Shown: positions 42,232 through 51,932, counted from the stretch's first letter. The stretch: 64,000 nt of DNA from Paenibacillus silviterrae (GCF_030167925.1 NZ_JASKUT010000002.1:124001-188000); one strand, 5' to 3'. The notes: generated by a model not told the origin, from the sequence alone. Numbers and translations: made by a program.

Positions 42232-43104
42232 TTGCGAACAATTACAGAGCCCAGAGCCATTCTCGTCGGCAGAAGGACCCCCGTGGGGACGATTATAGGT
42301 AAAATTCTTTTGTATGCTGTGATTATTGCCGTCTCTGCTTCAATGGTTGTACCTTTTCTATGGATGCTGTCGGCATCCTTGAAATCGGAGGGGGAAATCT
42401 TCAGCTTCCCAATCCAGTGGATACCGAGCGAGTTTTTCTGGTCCAACTACAAGAAGGTTTGGACGGAAATCCCTTTTTTTACCTATTATCTGAACACGAT
42501 TAAAATTGCTGTGGTTACGACGCTGCTGCAGGTCATTACTTGCTCCACTGCCGCCTATGCCTTCTCGAAGGTCAGGTTTCCTGAGAGGGATAAGCTGTTT
42601 TTCCTTTATATAGCGACAATGATGGTACCTTATCAGGTGATGATGATCCCTCAGTTTATCCTGATGAAAAATTTTGGATTAATGGATTCCCACTGGTCGC
42701 TTATTTTACTTGGCGCCTTCAGTCCGTTCGGTGTTTTCTTGTTCCGGCAGTTTTTTATGTCGATTCCGGAGGAGCTTTCGGAGGCGGCACGAATTGACGG
42801 ATTGAGTGAGTTTGGCATTTACGCGCGAATTATTTTGCCGTTAATCAGACCTGCCATCGCAAGCTTGACGATTTTTACGTTTATGCATTCTTGGAATGAT
42901 TTTCTTGGCCCGTTGATTTATTTGAATTCGGACCATTTATTTACGCTCCAGCTAGGGATGCAGCATTTCCAATCCGAGTATGCAACGGAATATGGACCCT
43001 TGATGGCAGCTGCTGTATGCGCCATTATTCCTACGATTATCGTATATTTCCTAGCCCAAGATCACTTCGTTGAGGGGATATCGGCTGGCGCAGTGAAAGG
43101 ATGA
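42232..43104 (+). CDS. Sugar ABC transporter permease (UgpE/MalG-like)
   Basis: 290 residues from TTG 42232, with AAAGGGG at 9-10 bases; an earlier TTG at 42181 would overlap the previous gene by 19 bases. Six membrane helices, EAA loop EAARIDGLSEFGIYARIILPLI, C-terminus ISAGAVKG as in the MalG class. Partner of the upstream permease. The sulfatase gene begins 7 bases after the stop, binding import and desulfation into one transcript. Confidence 0.9.
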   Translation: MRTITEPRAILVGRRTPVGTIIGKILLYAVIIAVSASMVVPFLWMLSASLKSEGEIFSFPIQWIPSEFFWSNYKKVWTEIPFFTYYLNTIKIAVVTTLLQVITCSTAAYAFSKVRFPERDKLFFLYIATMMVPYQVMMIPQFILMKNFGLMDSHWSLILLGAFSPFGVFLFRQFFMSIPEELSEAARIDGLSEFGIYARIILPLIRPAIASLTIFTFMHSWNDFLGPLIYLNSDHLFTLQLGMQHFQSEYATEYGPLMAAAVCAIIPTIIVYFLAQDHFVEGISAGAVKG

Positions 43105-43111
43105 CGAACAG

Positions 43112-44515
43112 ATGAAGCCTAATATCATTTATCTATTCGCCGATCAGTGGAGAAAGCATGCCGTGGGCTTTATGGGAGAAGACCCGGTAATCACCCCCCA
43201 CATCGACCGTTTTGCTAAGGAAAGCCTGATGTTCGAGCACGCACTTTCCTGTACGCCGTTGTGCTCCCCCCATCGTGCAGCGCTAATGACTGGGAAGTAT
43301 CCCCAATCGAACGGAGTATACACCAATTGTAAAATCGGCGCTCCGATCATGCTGAGCCCGGAAGAGGTATGTATCGGCGATGTGCTGAAGGCAGAGGGAT
43401 ATCGGACGGGATATATCGGGAAGTGGCATCTTGATTTGCCGGAGCAGAATGTCTCTGAAGAGCCGTTGTCCGGTGCCAGAGATTGGGATGCGTATACTCC
43501 GCCTGGACCGAAGAGACACGGCTTCGATTTCTGGTATTCCTACGGAGCTTACGACCATCATCTGGAGCCGCATTATTGGCGGAACACCCCGGAAATGATT
43601 CATGTCAAGCAATGGTCTCTCGAGCATGAGACTGATGTAGCTATTGACTATATCCAAACCCATGCCTGCGGTGAAAAGCCCTTTGCTTTATTTGTTTCCT
43701 GGAATCCGCCGCATAGCCCGTTTGAGCTCGTACCGGATAAGTACAAGAGGCTATACGAGGGACGGGACCTGCCCATGCGCCCCAATGTGAAGCCCGAGCA
43801 GCTTGCTGCGCATACGGGGGAGCCGTTTGAAAGCGGGGAGGCTGCGCTGCGCCGATATATGCGTGATTACTACGCTGCGATATCGGGCTTGGACGAACAG
43901 TTCGGCAGAATATGGGAAGAAGTACGTAGGCTTGGTCTGGAAGAGAATACGCTGATCGTACTCTCATCAGATCATGGAGAGCTCATGGGGTCACATGGAT
44001 TCATGGCTAAACATTCGTGGCATGAGGAATCGATTGCGATACCTTGTCTAATGCATTGGCCTGGGACGATAAAGGCGGGGCGTACGGATTTGCTATTTAA
44101 TAGTGTAGACATTATGCCTACGCTGCTAGGACTTGCGGGGATTCCAGTTCCCGCTGCTGCAGAGGGGATTGACGTATCCTGCGAAATACGGGGCGAACGC
44201 CAGATGGATATTGCTTCGGCATTCATCTGTGCATTTCCAGGAAGAAAGGACGCCATGGAGCAGTTTACCGCCCAGGGCTTGGATAACCGTCAATTCGGAT
44301 GGAGAGGCATCCGTACCAAACGTTACACTTATGTGGTACACAAGGGCTACCTGCCTGGCGCGAAGGCTGAGCGTCTTCTGTATGATAACGAGCAAGATCC
44401 TTATCAGATGAATCCGCAGGTGATTGGGGAGGTACCGGGGGAGGGCTTAGCTCGCTTGCTGGAGCAAGAGCTGAGGAACTGGCTTGAGCGCACAAGAGAT
44501 CCCTTCATTTTGTAA
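43112..44515 (+). CDS. Sulfatase 1 (formylglycine-dependent, cytoplasmic)
   Basis: 467 residues of the alkaline-phosphatase-like sulfatase family. Cys 51 in CSPHRAALMTGKYP is the residue converted to formylglycine (C-x-P-x-R). Metal-binding Asp/Gln at LFADQW (10-13) and the VLSSDHGELMGSH motif (about 285-298) complete the calcium site, and GKWHL is conserved. There is no signal peptide, so it removes sulfate from imported sugars inside the cell. It is in one operon with the UgpB/A/E transporter and the GH88 gene, which suggests sulfated unsaturated disaccharides, as from chondroitin or heparan, as substrate. The maturing enzyme is not encoded in this window. Confidence 0.9.
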   Translation: MKPNIIYLFADQWRKHAVGFMGEDPVITPHIDRFAKESLMFEHALSCTPLCSPHRAALMTGKYPQSNGVYTNCKIGAPIMLSPEEVCIGDVLKAEGYRTGYIGKWHLDLPEQNVSEEPLSGARDWDAYTPPGPKRHGFDFWYSYGAYDHHLEPHYWRNTPEMIHVKQWSLEHETDVAIDYIQTHACGEKPFALFVSWNPPHSPFELVPDKYKRLYEGRDLPMRPNVKPEQLAAHTGEPFESGEAALRRYMRDYYAAISGLDEQFGRIWEEVRRLGLEENTLIVLSSDHGELMGSHGFMAKHSWHEESIAIPCLMHWPGTIKAGRTDLLFNSVDIMPTLLGLAGIPVPAAAEGIDVSCEIRGERQMDIASAFICAFPGRKDAMEQFTAQGLDNRQFGWRGIRTKRYTYVVHKGYLPGAKAERLLYDNEQDPYQMNPQVIGEVPGEGLARLLEQELRNWLERTRDPFIL

Positions 44516-44554
44516 TAAACCGTCTACAATACAAGTCTATGAGGAGGGATTTCC

Positions 44555-45676
44555 ATGTGGAGAGAGGCAATAGAGGATGCGGTCGGCAAAATCCGCAGGA
44601 ACCTTGAACAGAATGGACCACGGTTTCCGCATATTACGAACGAGAAGCGTTACGAGTGGTCGGCTAATGAGGATTGGATCGAGGGATTTTACACAGGAAT
44701 GGTATGGCTTTGTTATGAGTACAGCCACGATACGTTTTTTCAAGAGCAAGCACGGCATCAGGTAGAGAATTTTCGTCAAAGGCTAGAGCAGCGGATTTGC
44801 TTGGAGCATCACGATATCGGTTTTCTTTATGGGCTATCGGTACTGGCAAAATGGATTGTGGAGCGGGATGAGGAAGCACGTAGGCTATCCGTTGCGGCGG
44901 CCGATCACCTATTAGGCAGATGGCGTGGGAAGGGGGGCTTCCTGCAAGCATGGGGTCCTGAAGATGACGAGCGGAACGGAGGCCGCATCATCATCGATTG
45001 CCTCATGAATCTCCCCTTATTGTATTGGGCATCTGAAACAACCGGTGATCCGGTCTATCGGGAGGTCGCCTGGAAGCAAGCCGAACTCTCGAGGAGATAT
45101 CTGGTTCGTGGCGACGACAGCTCTTATCATACGTTCTACTTCAATAGGGAAAACGGTCATCCGATTGGCGGAGGTACGCATCAGGGCTATCAGGACGGAT
45201 CGACATGGACGCGTGGACAAGCTTGGGGTATCTATGGCTTCGCCCTTTCATACCGTTATTCGGGAGACGAGGCATTCCTTAGGACGTCGAAGCGAATGCT
45301 TCATTATTATCTCGAGCATTTACCTGAGGACCATGTGCCGTATTGGGATTTTGACGTTCCGGTCGATGAGAACACAAGCAGAGACAGTTCAGCTGCGGCG
45401 ATTGTCGCTTGTGGTATGCTGGAATTGTTGGAACTGCTGCCTGCAGGCGATCAGGATCGGGAGTGGATCTCTGCGGGACTTGAACGGACGATGGATTCCC
45501 TTGTTAAGCATTATGCGACCATTGGGGAAACTTCGGAAGGCTTGCTGAAGCACGGCTCGTACCATGTGAGAGGCAACAATGGATTGGATGACTACATGAT
45601 TTGGGGCGACTATTATTACTTGGAGGCGTTGATGCGCCTGGAGCGCTCTGTGCCGGGCTACTGGTATGAGCGCTAA
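44555..45676 (+). CDS. Unsaturated glucuronyl hydrolase (GH88)
   Basis: 373 residues; cytoplasmic (no signal peptide). GH88 enzymes hydrate the double bond of the unsaturated uronate that lyases leave at the non-reducing end, releasing the sugar next to it. The two catalytic acids are visible at Asp 87 (EHHDIGFLYG) and Asp 148 (GRIIIDCLMNLPLL), matching Asp 88 and Asp 149 of the Bacillus GL1 enzyme from memory. TRGQAWGIYGFALSYRY and DSSAAAIVACGMLEL are further family blocks. ATG 44555 has GAGGAGG. It ends the operon and shows that lyase products are what the cell imports. Confidence 0.94.
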   Translation: MWREAIEDAVGKIRRNLEQNGPRFPHITNEKRYEWSANEDWIEGFYTGMVWLCYEYSHDTFFQEQARHQVENFRQRLEQRICLEHHDIGFLYGLSVLAKWIVERDEEARRLSVAAADHLLGRWRGKGGFLQAWGPEDDERNGGRIIIDCLMNLPLLYWASETTGDPVYREVAWKQAELSRRYLVRGDDSSYHTFYFNRENGHPIGGGTHQGYQDGSTWTRGQAWGIYGFALSYRYSGDEAFLRTSKRMLHYYLEHLPEDHVPYWDFDVPVDENTSRDSSAAAIVACGMLELLELLPAGDQDREWISAGLERTMDSLVKHYATIGETSEGLLKHGSYHVRGNNGLDDYMIWGDYYYLEALMRLERSVPGYWYER

Positions 45677-45705
45677 CCGTGTAGCAACGGGCGGATGAGC
45701 AGGAT

Positions 45706-45756
45706 ACGTACAGGGGGAATAAAACTTTCACCTTCTGTACGTTTACTGCTTTTTTG
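45706..45756 (+). terminator. Hairpin after the GH88 gene
   Basis: ACGTACAG (45706-45713) pairs with CTGTACGT (45735-45742), followed by TTACTGCTTTTTTG. The loop contains the regulon motif, so the same DNA would end the upstream operon and control the next promoter. Confidence 0.5.
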
Positions 45757-45762
45757 TATAAT
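45713..45762 (+). promoter_or_regulatory. Regulon motif copy 2 and promoter of the PL8 lyase gene
   Basis: GGGGGAATAAAAC (45713-45725), then TTTCACCTTCTG. TTCTGT (45733-45738) and TATAAT (45757-45762) form a -35/-10 pair with an 18-bp spacer. The distance from motif to -10 is 31 bases, against 30 in copies 1 and 3. Confidence 0.7.
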
Positions 45763-45813
45763 GAACCAAGAACGGATGATTATGAAATACGGTTAGGAGG
45801 ATAGAAGATTAAA

Positions 45814-45827
45814 TGACAACGCTTACA
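45814..45827. promoter_or_regulatory. Perfect cre site (CcpA) downstream of the PL8 promoter
   Basis: TGACAACGCTTACA fits every position of TGWNANCGNTNWCA. It begins about 45 bases after the expected transcription start, a roadblock position, and 45 bases before the ATG. Confidence 0.7.
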
Positions 45828-45871
45828 TGCTGTGAGTGAAGAGCAATTCTAAATAACTTAAGGAGGTCGCT

Positions 45872-48800
45872 ATGAATCGATCGATGAAACGGATTTTGGC
45901 CGGTTGGATGGCCATGGTTATGATCATCTCGACGTTGATTCCGGTAATGGGAGAGGAGTCCCGGGTTAATGCCGCAGGCACGATTCACGTGAGTGTGAAT
46001 TACGATGAAGGCGGTATTGCCAAGAATACAAAACTATATAGTGGGAACACCTATACCGGAAGCGTTGGGGGAGGCTGGGGCATATATAATTCGGCTGCGA
46101 ATACGGACTACCTCATTATTGAGAATGCGCCTGAACGAAGCGATTATAGTCTGAAGATGGTTGCCAATACCAAGAATCTCAATACCGGACGAAACAATCT
46201 GGGCGGATCGACCTCAGGAAGCACAGGGATCGGCGGCAAGCTCGTGTTTGAAGCTTCGATGTATATGAATAGCACCGGGCACAAAAGAGAGCTTCAATTC
46301 CGTAGCCTGAACGCGCCGGTTCCGTCAACCGCAACAACGAATGTGTTCGTTCTTACCTTCGATGAATCGGGAAATATTAAGGGAGCAAATAACCAGATTA
46401 TGGCGGGCTATCAAGCGGGTACATGGTACCGATTGAAGCTGTTCGTAGACAATGATGCGAAGAAAATTACTTATTTCGTGGACGATGCGTATATAGGAGA
46501 GGCTACGCTTCCCACGGGTTGGTTAAATATCAGACACATATACTTGTATGAATCCTTTAAGAATGGGGTTCAAGGTGAATGGATTATTGACGATCTGAAG
46601 CTTTCTGATTATGTACCGGTGACAGGTCTTGAGGTCCTCCCCGATTCGATTCAATTGCAGGAATCGGAAAGCAGTATTCTAACGGCTTCGACAATACCGG
46701 AGGATGCTTCCGATCGACGGATGCTGTGGAGCGCTGCCGACCCTTCCGTAGCTTCGGTTACTTACGGTACGCTCCTTGCGCTTAAGGAAGGACAGACTAC
46801 TGTAACGGTCAGTACTTATGAAGGGAATTATCAGAAAACGATACCGGTCTCCGTGATAAAACCGGTGGCGCTTCAGAGTATATCGCTCCCAAGCCAGATT
46901 ACTTTGGCGGAAACAACCGTGAAAGCGCTTGAACCGGTTTTTCAGCCTGATAACGCCGTGAACAAAAAGCTCATCTGGAGTTCCTCCAATCCGAATGCAG
47001 CTACAGTTGACTCCAACGGTGTCATAACCGCAGTAGCCGCAGGAAGTGCAACCATTATGGCTGTCTCCGAGTCGAACGGAACCATCACAGCTTCAACGAA
47101 TGTTACGGTTACCGCACTTATTCCGGTTACAAGCATCAGCCTGCCTAACCCGCCGACAGTAATGACGAAGTATGATAGCTTCAAGCTGTCCGCCGTTATC
47201 ACTCCTGCCAATGCAACGGATTCATCACTTACTTGGCTATCCGAAAGCCCTGATGTCGTCAGTGTAGATTCCATTGGCAATCTGAAGGCACTGAAGGCAG
47301 GGACAGCCCGGATTGTTGCGAGATCGACGAACGGCATAGAGGCCTCTGTTTTAATAGAAGTAGTTGCGCCTGTGCCCAACGATCCCTTGGAATATGATAA
47401 GCTCAGAATTCGCTGGAAGGAAACCTTAACGGGCAAAGCGAATCTGGATCCTGCTATAGAAAGCGTCAAGAACATTATTGACGATAGAGCTTCAGTAGCG
47501 CAAACCTACTGGAGCAGTATGCAATTCATCGATGGCAGCAAAACGCTGTGGGCGGATGTGCCGTCCTCGGTTACCGATTCCGCTTTCGTGAATACCCACT
47601 ACACGCGACTTAGGGCTATGGCTCTTGCTCATGAAACGAAGGGCTCCCATCTGTATCACAATCCGGCGCTTAAGGAGGATATTGTGCGGGCCATGGATTG
47701 GATGCTCGACAATATTTATACCGATACGGGCCTTGAATTTGGGAATTGGTGGAACTGGGATATAGGTTCTCCAAACCGGCTGGCGGATATTCTCATCTTA
47801 CTGTACGACCATTTGACGCCGCAGCAAATTTTAAGAAACACCGCGAGCATCGACCATTACATTGGGGATATTACCGCACCTACCTTTCATCATGTCGGAG
47901 CGAATCGATCGGATATCATGTTCATTCAAACGAGATTGGGTCTCGTTGAGAAAAACTATGACCGGCTGATTCAGGCGCGAGACGGATTGACTCCTCTCTT
48001 TGAGTATGTGACGTCGGGCGACGGCTTCTACGAAGACGGCTCCTTTATCCAGCACAACATTGTCCCTTACACGGGCAGCTACGGCGAGGTTCTGATTCAA
48101 GGTATGGGCAATCTGCTGCTGTTATTAAACGGAAGCTCATGGGAGCCGGTTGTTCCCGGATTGCGGAATGTGTACCGCTGGATTGAAGAGGGCTTTGCTC
48201 CTGTCATGTATAAAGGTCAAATCATCGACATGACACGCGGACGGGCGATTGTACGAGGAACAAGAGGGGATGGGTATTACTCTGCTAAAAACATATTGGT
48301 CGGCATCGCGCGTATTGCTCAATCGGCCCCGGAGGATAAAGCAGCCGAGCTGAAGGCTTTCATCAAGCATCACATGATGTATCAGCTTGAACGGGGATTG
48401 ACTTATTATGAGCTTCCGTTAGATTTGGCTGACACAATCAAAGCCTGGGTTGAAGATCCGACTATTGTTCCTCTAGAGGTACTCCCTGAGCATTATGAGT
48501 TCAATGCTATGGCCCGAAGCGTTCATCGGGGTGACGGTTATTTGTTCGGTGTCAGCAAGAGCTCGAAGAGAATAGCAACCTATGAGCTTACTAACGGTGA
48601 AAATCCGAAGGGCTGGTACACCGGGGACGGAATGACCTACCTGTATAATGACGATATGTCCCAATACACCGAGAACTATTGGGAGACTATCGATTGGTAC
48701 CGGTTACCGGGAACAACGGTCGTTGTTCGGCCGAGACATACGGACCATTATCAGTATGGTGACGGCGAATCTGCGGCTGCGAACTCATGGGCAGGCGGTG

Positions 48801-50461
48801 TCACGCTGGGCAAATATGGTATCTCAGGGATGAACCTGATCCAGGGCGGCACGCAGCTGAAAGCAAATAAATCATGGTTCGCCTTTGACAATGAGATCGT
48901 TGCCTTAGGCTCCGGTATTACAAGTACCGATAACAAGACAGTTGAGACGATCGTGGAGCAGCGCAAGCTGAAAGCTGACAATTCGAATGAGCTTTATGTT
49001 AATGGAGATTTGAAGACGGGATTGTTCAATGAGGAATGGCTACCGAACCCGAACTGGTTGCATCTGCAAGGCAATGTGACCGGCGCGGAGACAGGATATG
49101 TATTCCCGGGAAATCAATCGCTTAAGCTCTCTCGTAAAGAACAGACGGGCAGAAGCTCAGATATTAATCTTAGCAATCCGCCTAGCTCCACCATACCTAC
49201 TGAGCTTTTGAAGAATCATTTTATGACTCTGTGGTTGGATCATGGCTCTAATCCTACGAACGATTCCTATGAGTATGCAGTTCTGCCGAACGCAGGCAAG
49301 GATACAACGGCGGCTTATGCCTCCTCGCCCGATTACACCGTCCTAGCGAATACTGAAGCCGTCCATGCGGTTCGGGAAAATAAGCTGGGGATGACGGGCT
49401 TCAATTTCTGGAAGGACGAAGCGGTAACGGTTGGAGGGCTGACTTCAACCCGCAAGGCATCCGTTATGCTGAAGGAAAATAAGTATACGGGTCATTATGA
49501 AATGGCTGTAGCCGATCCCACATTGGAAAACCAAGGCTTCATCGAGCTGGAGTGGGATAAATCGGCAACAAGCGTGCTCAGCAAGGATGCTCGAATTGAG
49601 ATTGTCCAGCTTGCTCCTACAGTAAAAATCAAGGCACATGTGAAGGACACCATGGGCAAGTCCCTCCTCTTCGCCTTCCAAGCGGAGCCGGTGCCGGACG
49701 ATGTGGCTCCAACATGGCGGGAAGGGAGCGCAGCTTCCTTATCGGATGTGACTTCAACTGCAGCGACTCTGTCATGGACTCCTGCAGAGGATAATCTGCG
49801 GGTATCTGCCTACCGGATCCAATGGGGGGCTCAGCAGTCCGTTACGGTGTCAGGCGATGTGTATTCCTTACGGATGGACGGCTTATCCCCTGACACGAAT
49901 TACTCCTTCGAGGTGAAGGCGGGGGATCAGGCGGGGAACTGGAGCGCAGCAGCGCTGCAGGTAAGCGGTACGACTCAGGCTGCTCCTGTCGATCCAGGAA
50001 CCAACCCGGGTACGCCAACAGTTCCGGGTACGAATCAGGATGGAGACACGGGTACGGAAACAGAGACGCCACAAACCCAACCTGGGACAGCGGCAGAGCA
50101 GAAGGCAGTTATGAAGGTGGAGAATGATAAAGCCATCATCGAGCTGGGTTCAAGTGAGAAGTCGGTTTCCGTAAAGGCTTCGGAGATTGCGAATATCACA
50201 TTGCAGGTTGTCAATAAAATGGCACGGATTGTTATAGCACCGGAAGCGGTCCGGCAGCTCCTGAAGGCATCGTCTAAAGATGGAAGTAAAGAAACCGTCG
50301 AGGTTGCAGTACAGCCGATCGTCGATTCCTTTGCTCTTGAGGGAGCAAAAGATCCTTCCGCACAAACGAAGAGAGCAAGCCAGGCGGTAAAGATAGACGT
50401 CACCCTTCAATCCGAAGGGAACCGAATCGGACTAACAGGGTCTCGCTGCCGTTTGAAATGA
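45872..50461 (+). CDS. Giant secreted PL8 polysaccharide lyase (hyaluronate/chondroitin/xanthan-lyase-like), frameshifted before its SLH anchor
   Basis: 1529 residues as read. Signal peptide (1-35, VNAAG); LamG/CBM-like domain (36-247); three Big_2 Ig-like domains (250-505, e.g. VTSISLPNPPTVMTKYDSF); PL8 alpha/alpha toroid (505-860) and beta domains (860-1265); FN3 (1270-1365); Pro/Thr linker. Catalytic residues typical of PL8 are seen: Asn near 624 (GNWWNWDIGSP), His near 672 (FHHVGANR), Tyr near 731 (PYTGSYGEVLI) and Arg near 788 (RGRAIVRG). It would degrade hyaluronan- or chondroitin-like chains outside the cell. The frame stops at TGA 50459-50461, while SLH repeats continue in the -1 frame from 50458. 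The start has AAGGAGG. The promoter carries the regulon motif and a cre site. Confidence 0.9.
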   Translation: MNRSMKRILAGWMAMVMIISTLIPVMGEESRVNAAGTIHVSVNYDEGGIAKNTKLYSGNTYTGSVGGGWGIYNSAANTDYLIIENAPERSDYSLKMVANTKNLNTGRNNLGGSTSGSTGIGGKLVFEASMYMNSTGHKRELQFRSLNAPVPSTATTNVFVLTFDESGNIKGANNQIMAGYQAGTWYRLKLFVDNDAKKITYFVDDAYIGEATLPTGWLNIRHIYLYESFKNGVQGEWIIDDLKLSDYVPVTGLEVLPDSIQLQESESSILTASTIPEDASDRRMLWSAADPSVASVTYGTLLALKEGQTTVTVSTYEGNYQKTIPVSVIKPVALQSISLPSQITLAETTVKALEPVFQPDNAVNKKLIWSSSNPNAATVDSNGVITAVAAGSATIMAVSESNGTITASTNVTVTALIPVTSISLPNPPTVMTKYDSFKLSAVITPANATDSSLTWLSESPDVVSVDSIGNLKALKAGTARIVARSTNGIEASVLIEVVAPVPNDPLEYDKLRIRWKETLTGKANLDPAIESVKNIIDDRASVAQTYWSSMQFIDGSKTLWADVPSSVTDSAFVNTHYTRLRAMALAHETKGSHLYHNPALKEDIVRAMDWMLDNIYTDTGLEFGNWWNWDIGSPNRLADILILLYDHLTPQQILRNTASIDHYIGDITAPTFHHVGANRSDIMFIQTRLGLVEKNYDRLIQARDGLTPLFEYVTSGDGFYEDGSFIQHNIVPYTGSYGEVLIQGMGNLLLLLNGSSWEPVVPGLRNVYRWIEEGFAPVMYKGQIIDMTRGRAIVRGTRGDGYYSAKNILVGIARIAQSAPEDKAAELKAFIKHHMMYQLERGLTYYELPLDLADTIKAWVEDPTIVPLEVLPEHYEFNAMARSVHRGDGYLFGVSKSSKRIATYELTNGENPKGWYTGDGMTYLYNDDMSQYTENYWETIDWYRLPGTTVVVRPRHTDHYQYGDGESAAANSWAGGVTLGKYGISGMNLIQGGTQLKANKSWFAFDNEIVALGSGITSTDNKTVETIVEQRKLKADNSNELYVNGDLKTGLFNEEWLPNPNWLHLQGNVTGAETGYVFPGNQSLKLSRKEQTGRSSDINLSNPPSSTIPTELLKNHFMTLWLDHGSNPTNDSYEYAVLPNAGKDTTAAYASSPDYTVLANTEAVHAVRENKLGMTGFNFWKDEAVTVGGLTSTRKASVMLKENKYTGHYEMAVADPTLENQGFIELEWDKSATSVLSKDARIEIVQLAPTVKIKAHVKDTMGKSLLFAFQAEPVPDDVAPTWREGSAASLSDVTSTAATLSWTPAEDNLRVSAYRIQWGAQQSVTVSGDVYSLRMDGLSPDTNYSFEVKAGDQAGNWSAAALQVSGTTQAAPVDPGTNPGTPTVPGTNQDGDTGTETETPQTQPGTAAEQKAVMKVENDKAIIELGSSEKSVSVKASEIANITLQVVNKMARIVIAPEAVRQLLKASSKDGSKETVEVAVQPIVDSFALEGAKDPSAQTKRASQAVKIDVTLQSEGNRIGLTGSRCRLK

Positions 50462-51162
50462 ACGGCGTGGATCGGGAGCTTCTAGGCGTATATCGTTATG
50501 ACGAAGCAAACAGGATTTGGGTTTATGTAGGCGGGGAACTGGATACGATCGCACAAACGGCAGTGTTTCATCCGGATCGGCTTGGGATCTTCGCGGTGCT
50601 GGAATATAACAAGAGCTATGAAGATGTACCGGAATCTCATTGGGCATTGCGCGCGCTTCAGGTTATGACGGCCAAACATATCATAGATGGTGTAACCGCT
50701 ACATCGTTTCAGCCTGACGGCAAGACCACCAGAGCCCAGTTTACAGCGATGCTCGTTCGTTCGTTACAGCTGCAGCACCAAGAGATCAGCGTGACTAGAT
50801 TTGAGGATGTTCCGGCAGAAGCTTGGTATGCCAAAGAAATTGCTGCTGCTTACCATGCCGGGTTGATATCCGGAGTAACGGAGCGCAGCTTTGATCCGAA
50901 TGCTGAAATAACCCGCGAACAGATGGCTGTATTACTAGTAAGAGCCCATGAATATCGTAATGGCGAATACTCTTCCGGGACTAACGTTCTCGCCACCTAT
51001 GCGGACCAAGAATCCGTTTCCGCTTGGGCCCAGGAAGAAGTGGGCAAGGCCATTGAGCTTGGTATGCTCACCGGACGGGAGGATGGGCAGTTTGATCCAG
51101 CCTCCGAGGCATTACGGTCTGAAACGGCACAAGCATTGTATCGTTTTCTTCAAAAAAAATAA
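50458..51162 (+). CDS. SLH domain part of the PL8 lyase, separated by a frameshift
   Basis: 234 residues in the -1 frame relative to the lyase. It continues a domain (GVDRELLGVYRYDEANRIWVY) and then has three SLH repeats (ESHWALRALQVMTAKHIIDG, AEAWYAKEIAAAYHAGLISG, VSAWAQEEVGKAIELGMLTG). It overlaps the lyase stop as ATGA but has no ribosome site or signal peptide, so it can only be functional as part of the upstream protein. The open frame reaches back in-phase through VSLPFEMNG, so the shift lies near 50430-50445. No canonical slippery heptamer is seen there. Either one base is lost in this strain or assembly, or the anchor is truly lost. Confidence 0.8.
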   Translation: MNGVDRELLGVYRYDEANRIWVYVGGELDTIAQTAVFHPDRLGIFAVLEYNKSYEDVPESHWALRALQVMTAKHIIDGVTATSFQPDGKTTRAQFTAMLVRSLQLQHQEISVTRFEDVPAEAWYAKEIAAAYHAGLISGVTERSFDPNAEITREQMAVLLVRAHEYRNGEYSSGTNVLATYADQESVSAWAQEEVGKAIELGMLTGREDGQFDPASEALRSETAQALYRFLQKK

Positions 51163-51185
51163 ATGATCGCAATGCAGTACAGTGA

Positions 51186-51234
51186 AAAAAACACACCATC
51201 GAAGAGCTACATGCTCTTTGATGGTGTGTTTTTC
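51186..51234. terminator. Strong bidirectional terminator
   Basis: AAAAACACACCATC-G-AAGAGC pairs with GCTCTT-T-GATGGTGTGTTTTT around TACAT. It serves the SLH/PL8 gene on the plus strand and the response regulator on the minus strand. Confidence 0.9.
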
Positions 51235-51248
51235 TTATGTGTGCCGTG

Positions 51249-51932
51249 TTACAGCTTCTTCAAGACCTCGAAGATCCGCAGTTCGTTAACTGAAGCGATG
51301 ACATCAGCAATGCTGGATAGCTTAAACTTCTTGAGGATGCTGTTTATTTGCTTCTTGATGGTCTCATATTCGACGCTGCGCTCATCGGCGATTTGTTTTC
51401 GCGACCTGCCTTCGCACAACAACCGGAGCACCTGAAGCTCACTAGGCGTAAGCTCTGAAATGATCTGAATCACATACATTAAGCTGCTTTCAGCACGCTT
51501 GATTCTTGCAAACTCGCCTCTAATTTTCTCTGCTATCATTGGACGAATCGGAGATCGATTATGATAGGCGGAATAAATGGCATCGGTGATCTCTTCGTTT
51601 GTTGCCGTTTTTAGCAGGTAATCCACGATTCCGGTTTGAAAGGCGGAGAAAATAAAGTTCTCATCCTTGTGTACGGTAAGCATGATGATTTTGATATTTG
51701 GAAAATCCTCATTCATTTTTTTGGCAGCCTGAATGCCCGCGTATTGGTTTTCCATTTCGATATCCATAAGAACCACGTGCGGGTCGCTTTGCTCTGCCTG
51801 CTCGACTGCCATGACGCCGGAATCCGCGAATCCGACACATTCCATATCCTCTCTTTGGGCAATGACTCGCATTAGTCTTCTTCTGTGAGCTTCCATGTCA
51901 TCCGCAATCAGAACTCGAATTTTATCTTTCAT
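51249..51932 (-). CDS. Response regulator, NarL/LuxR type
   Basis: 227 residues. Receiver domain with Asp 11/Asp 12, phospho-acceptor Asp 57 (LMDIEMEN) and a conserved Lys in YLLKTAT. C-terminal LuxR helix-turn-helix: LTPSELQVLRLLCEGRSRKQIADE and the recognition helix VEYETIKKQINSILKKF. It is read from the same transcript as the kinase gene, 39 bases downstream of it, and ends at a shared terminator. Its place between two PL8 lyase genes suggests control of the locus or of sugar-responsive genes. The target site is not known; the GGGGAATAAAAC motif is a candidate. Confidence 0.92.
   Translation of the reverse strand: MKDKIRVLIADDMEAHRRRLMRVIAQREDMECVGFADSGVMAVEQAEQSDPHVVLMDIEMENQYAGIQAAKKMNEDFPNIKIIMLTVHKDENFIFSAFQTGIVDYLLKTATNEEITDAIYSAYHNRSPIRPMIAEKIRGEFARIKRAESSLMYVIQIISELTPSELQVLRLLCEGRSRKQIADERSVEYETIKKQINSILKKFKLSSIADVIASVNELRIFEVLKKL

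Noticed and set aside
50430..50461. Programmed -1 ribosomal frameshift in the PL8 lyase
   Set aside because: No X-XXY-YYZ slippery heptamer precedes the stop and no clear stimulatory hairpin follows. A mutation or sequence error is simpler.
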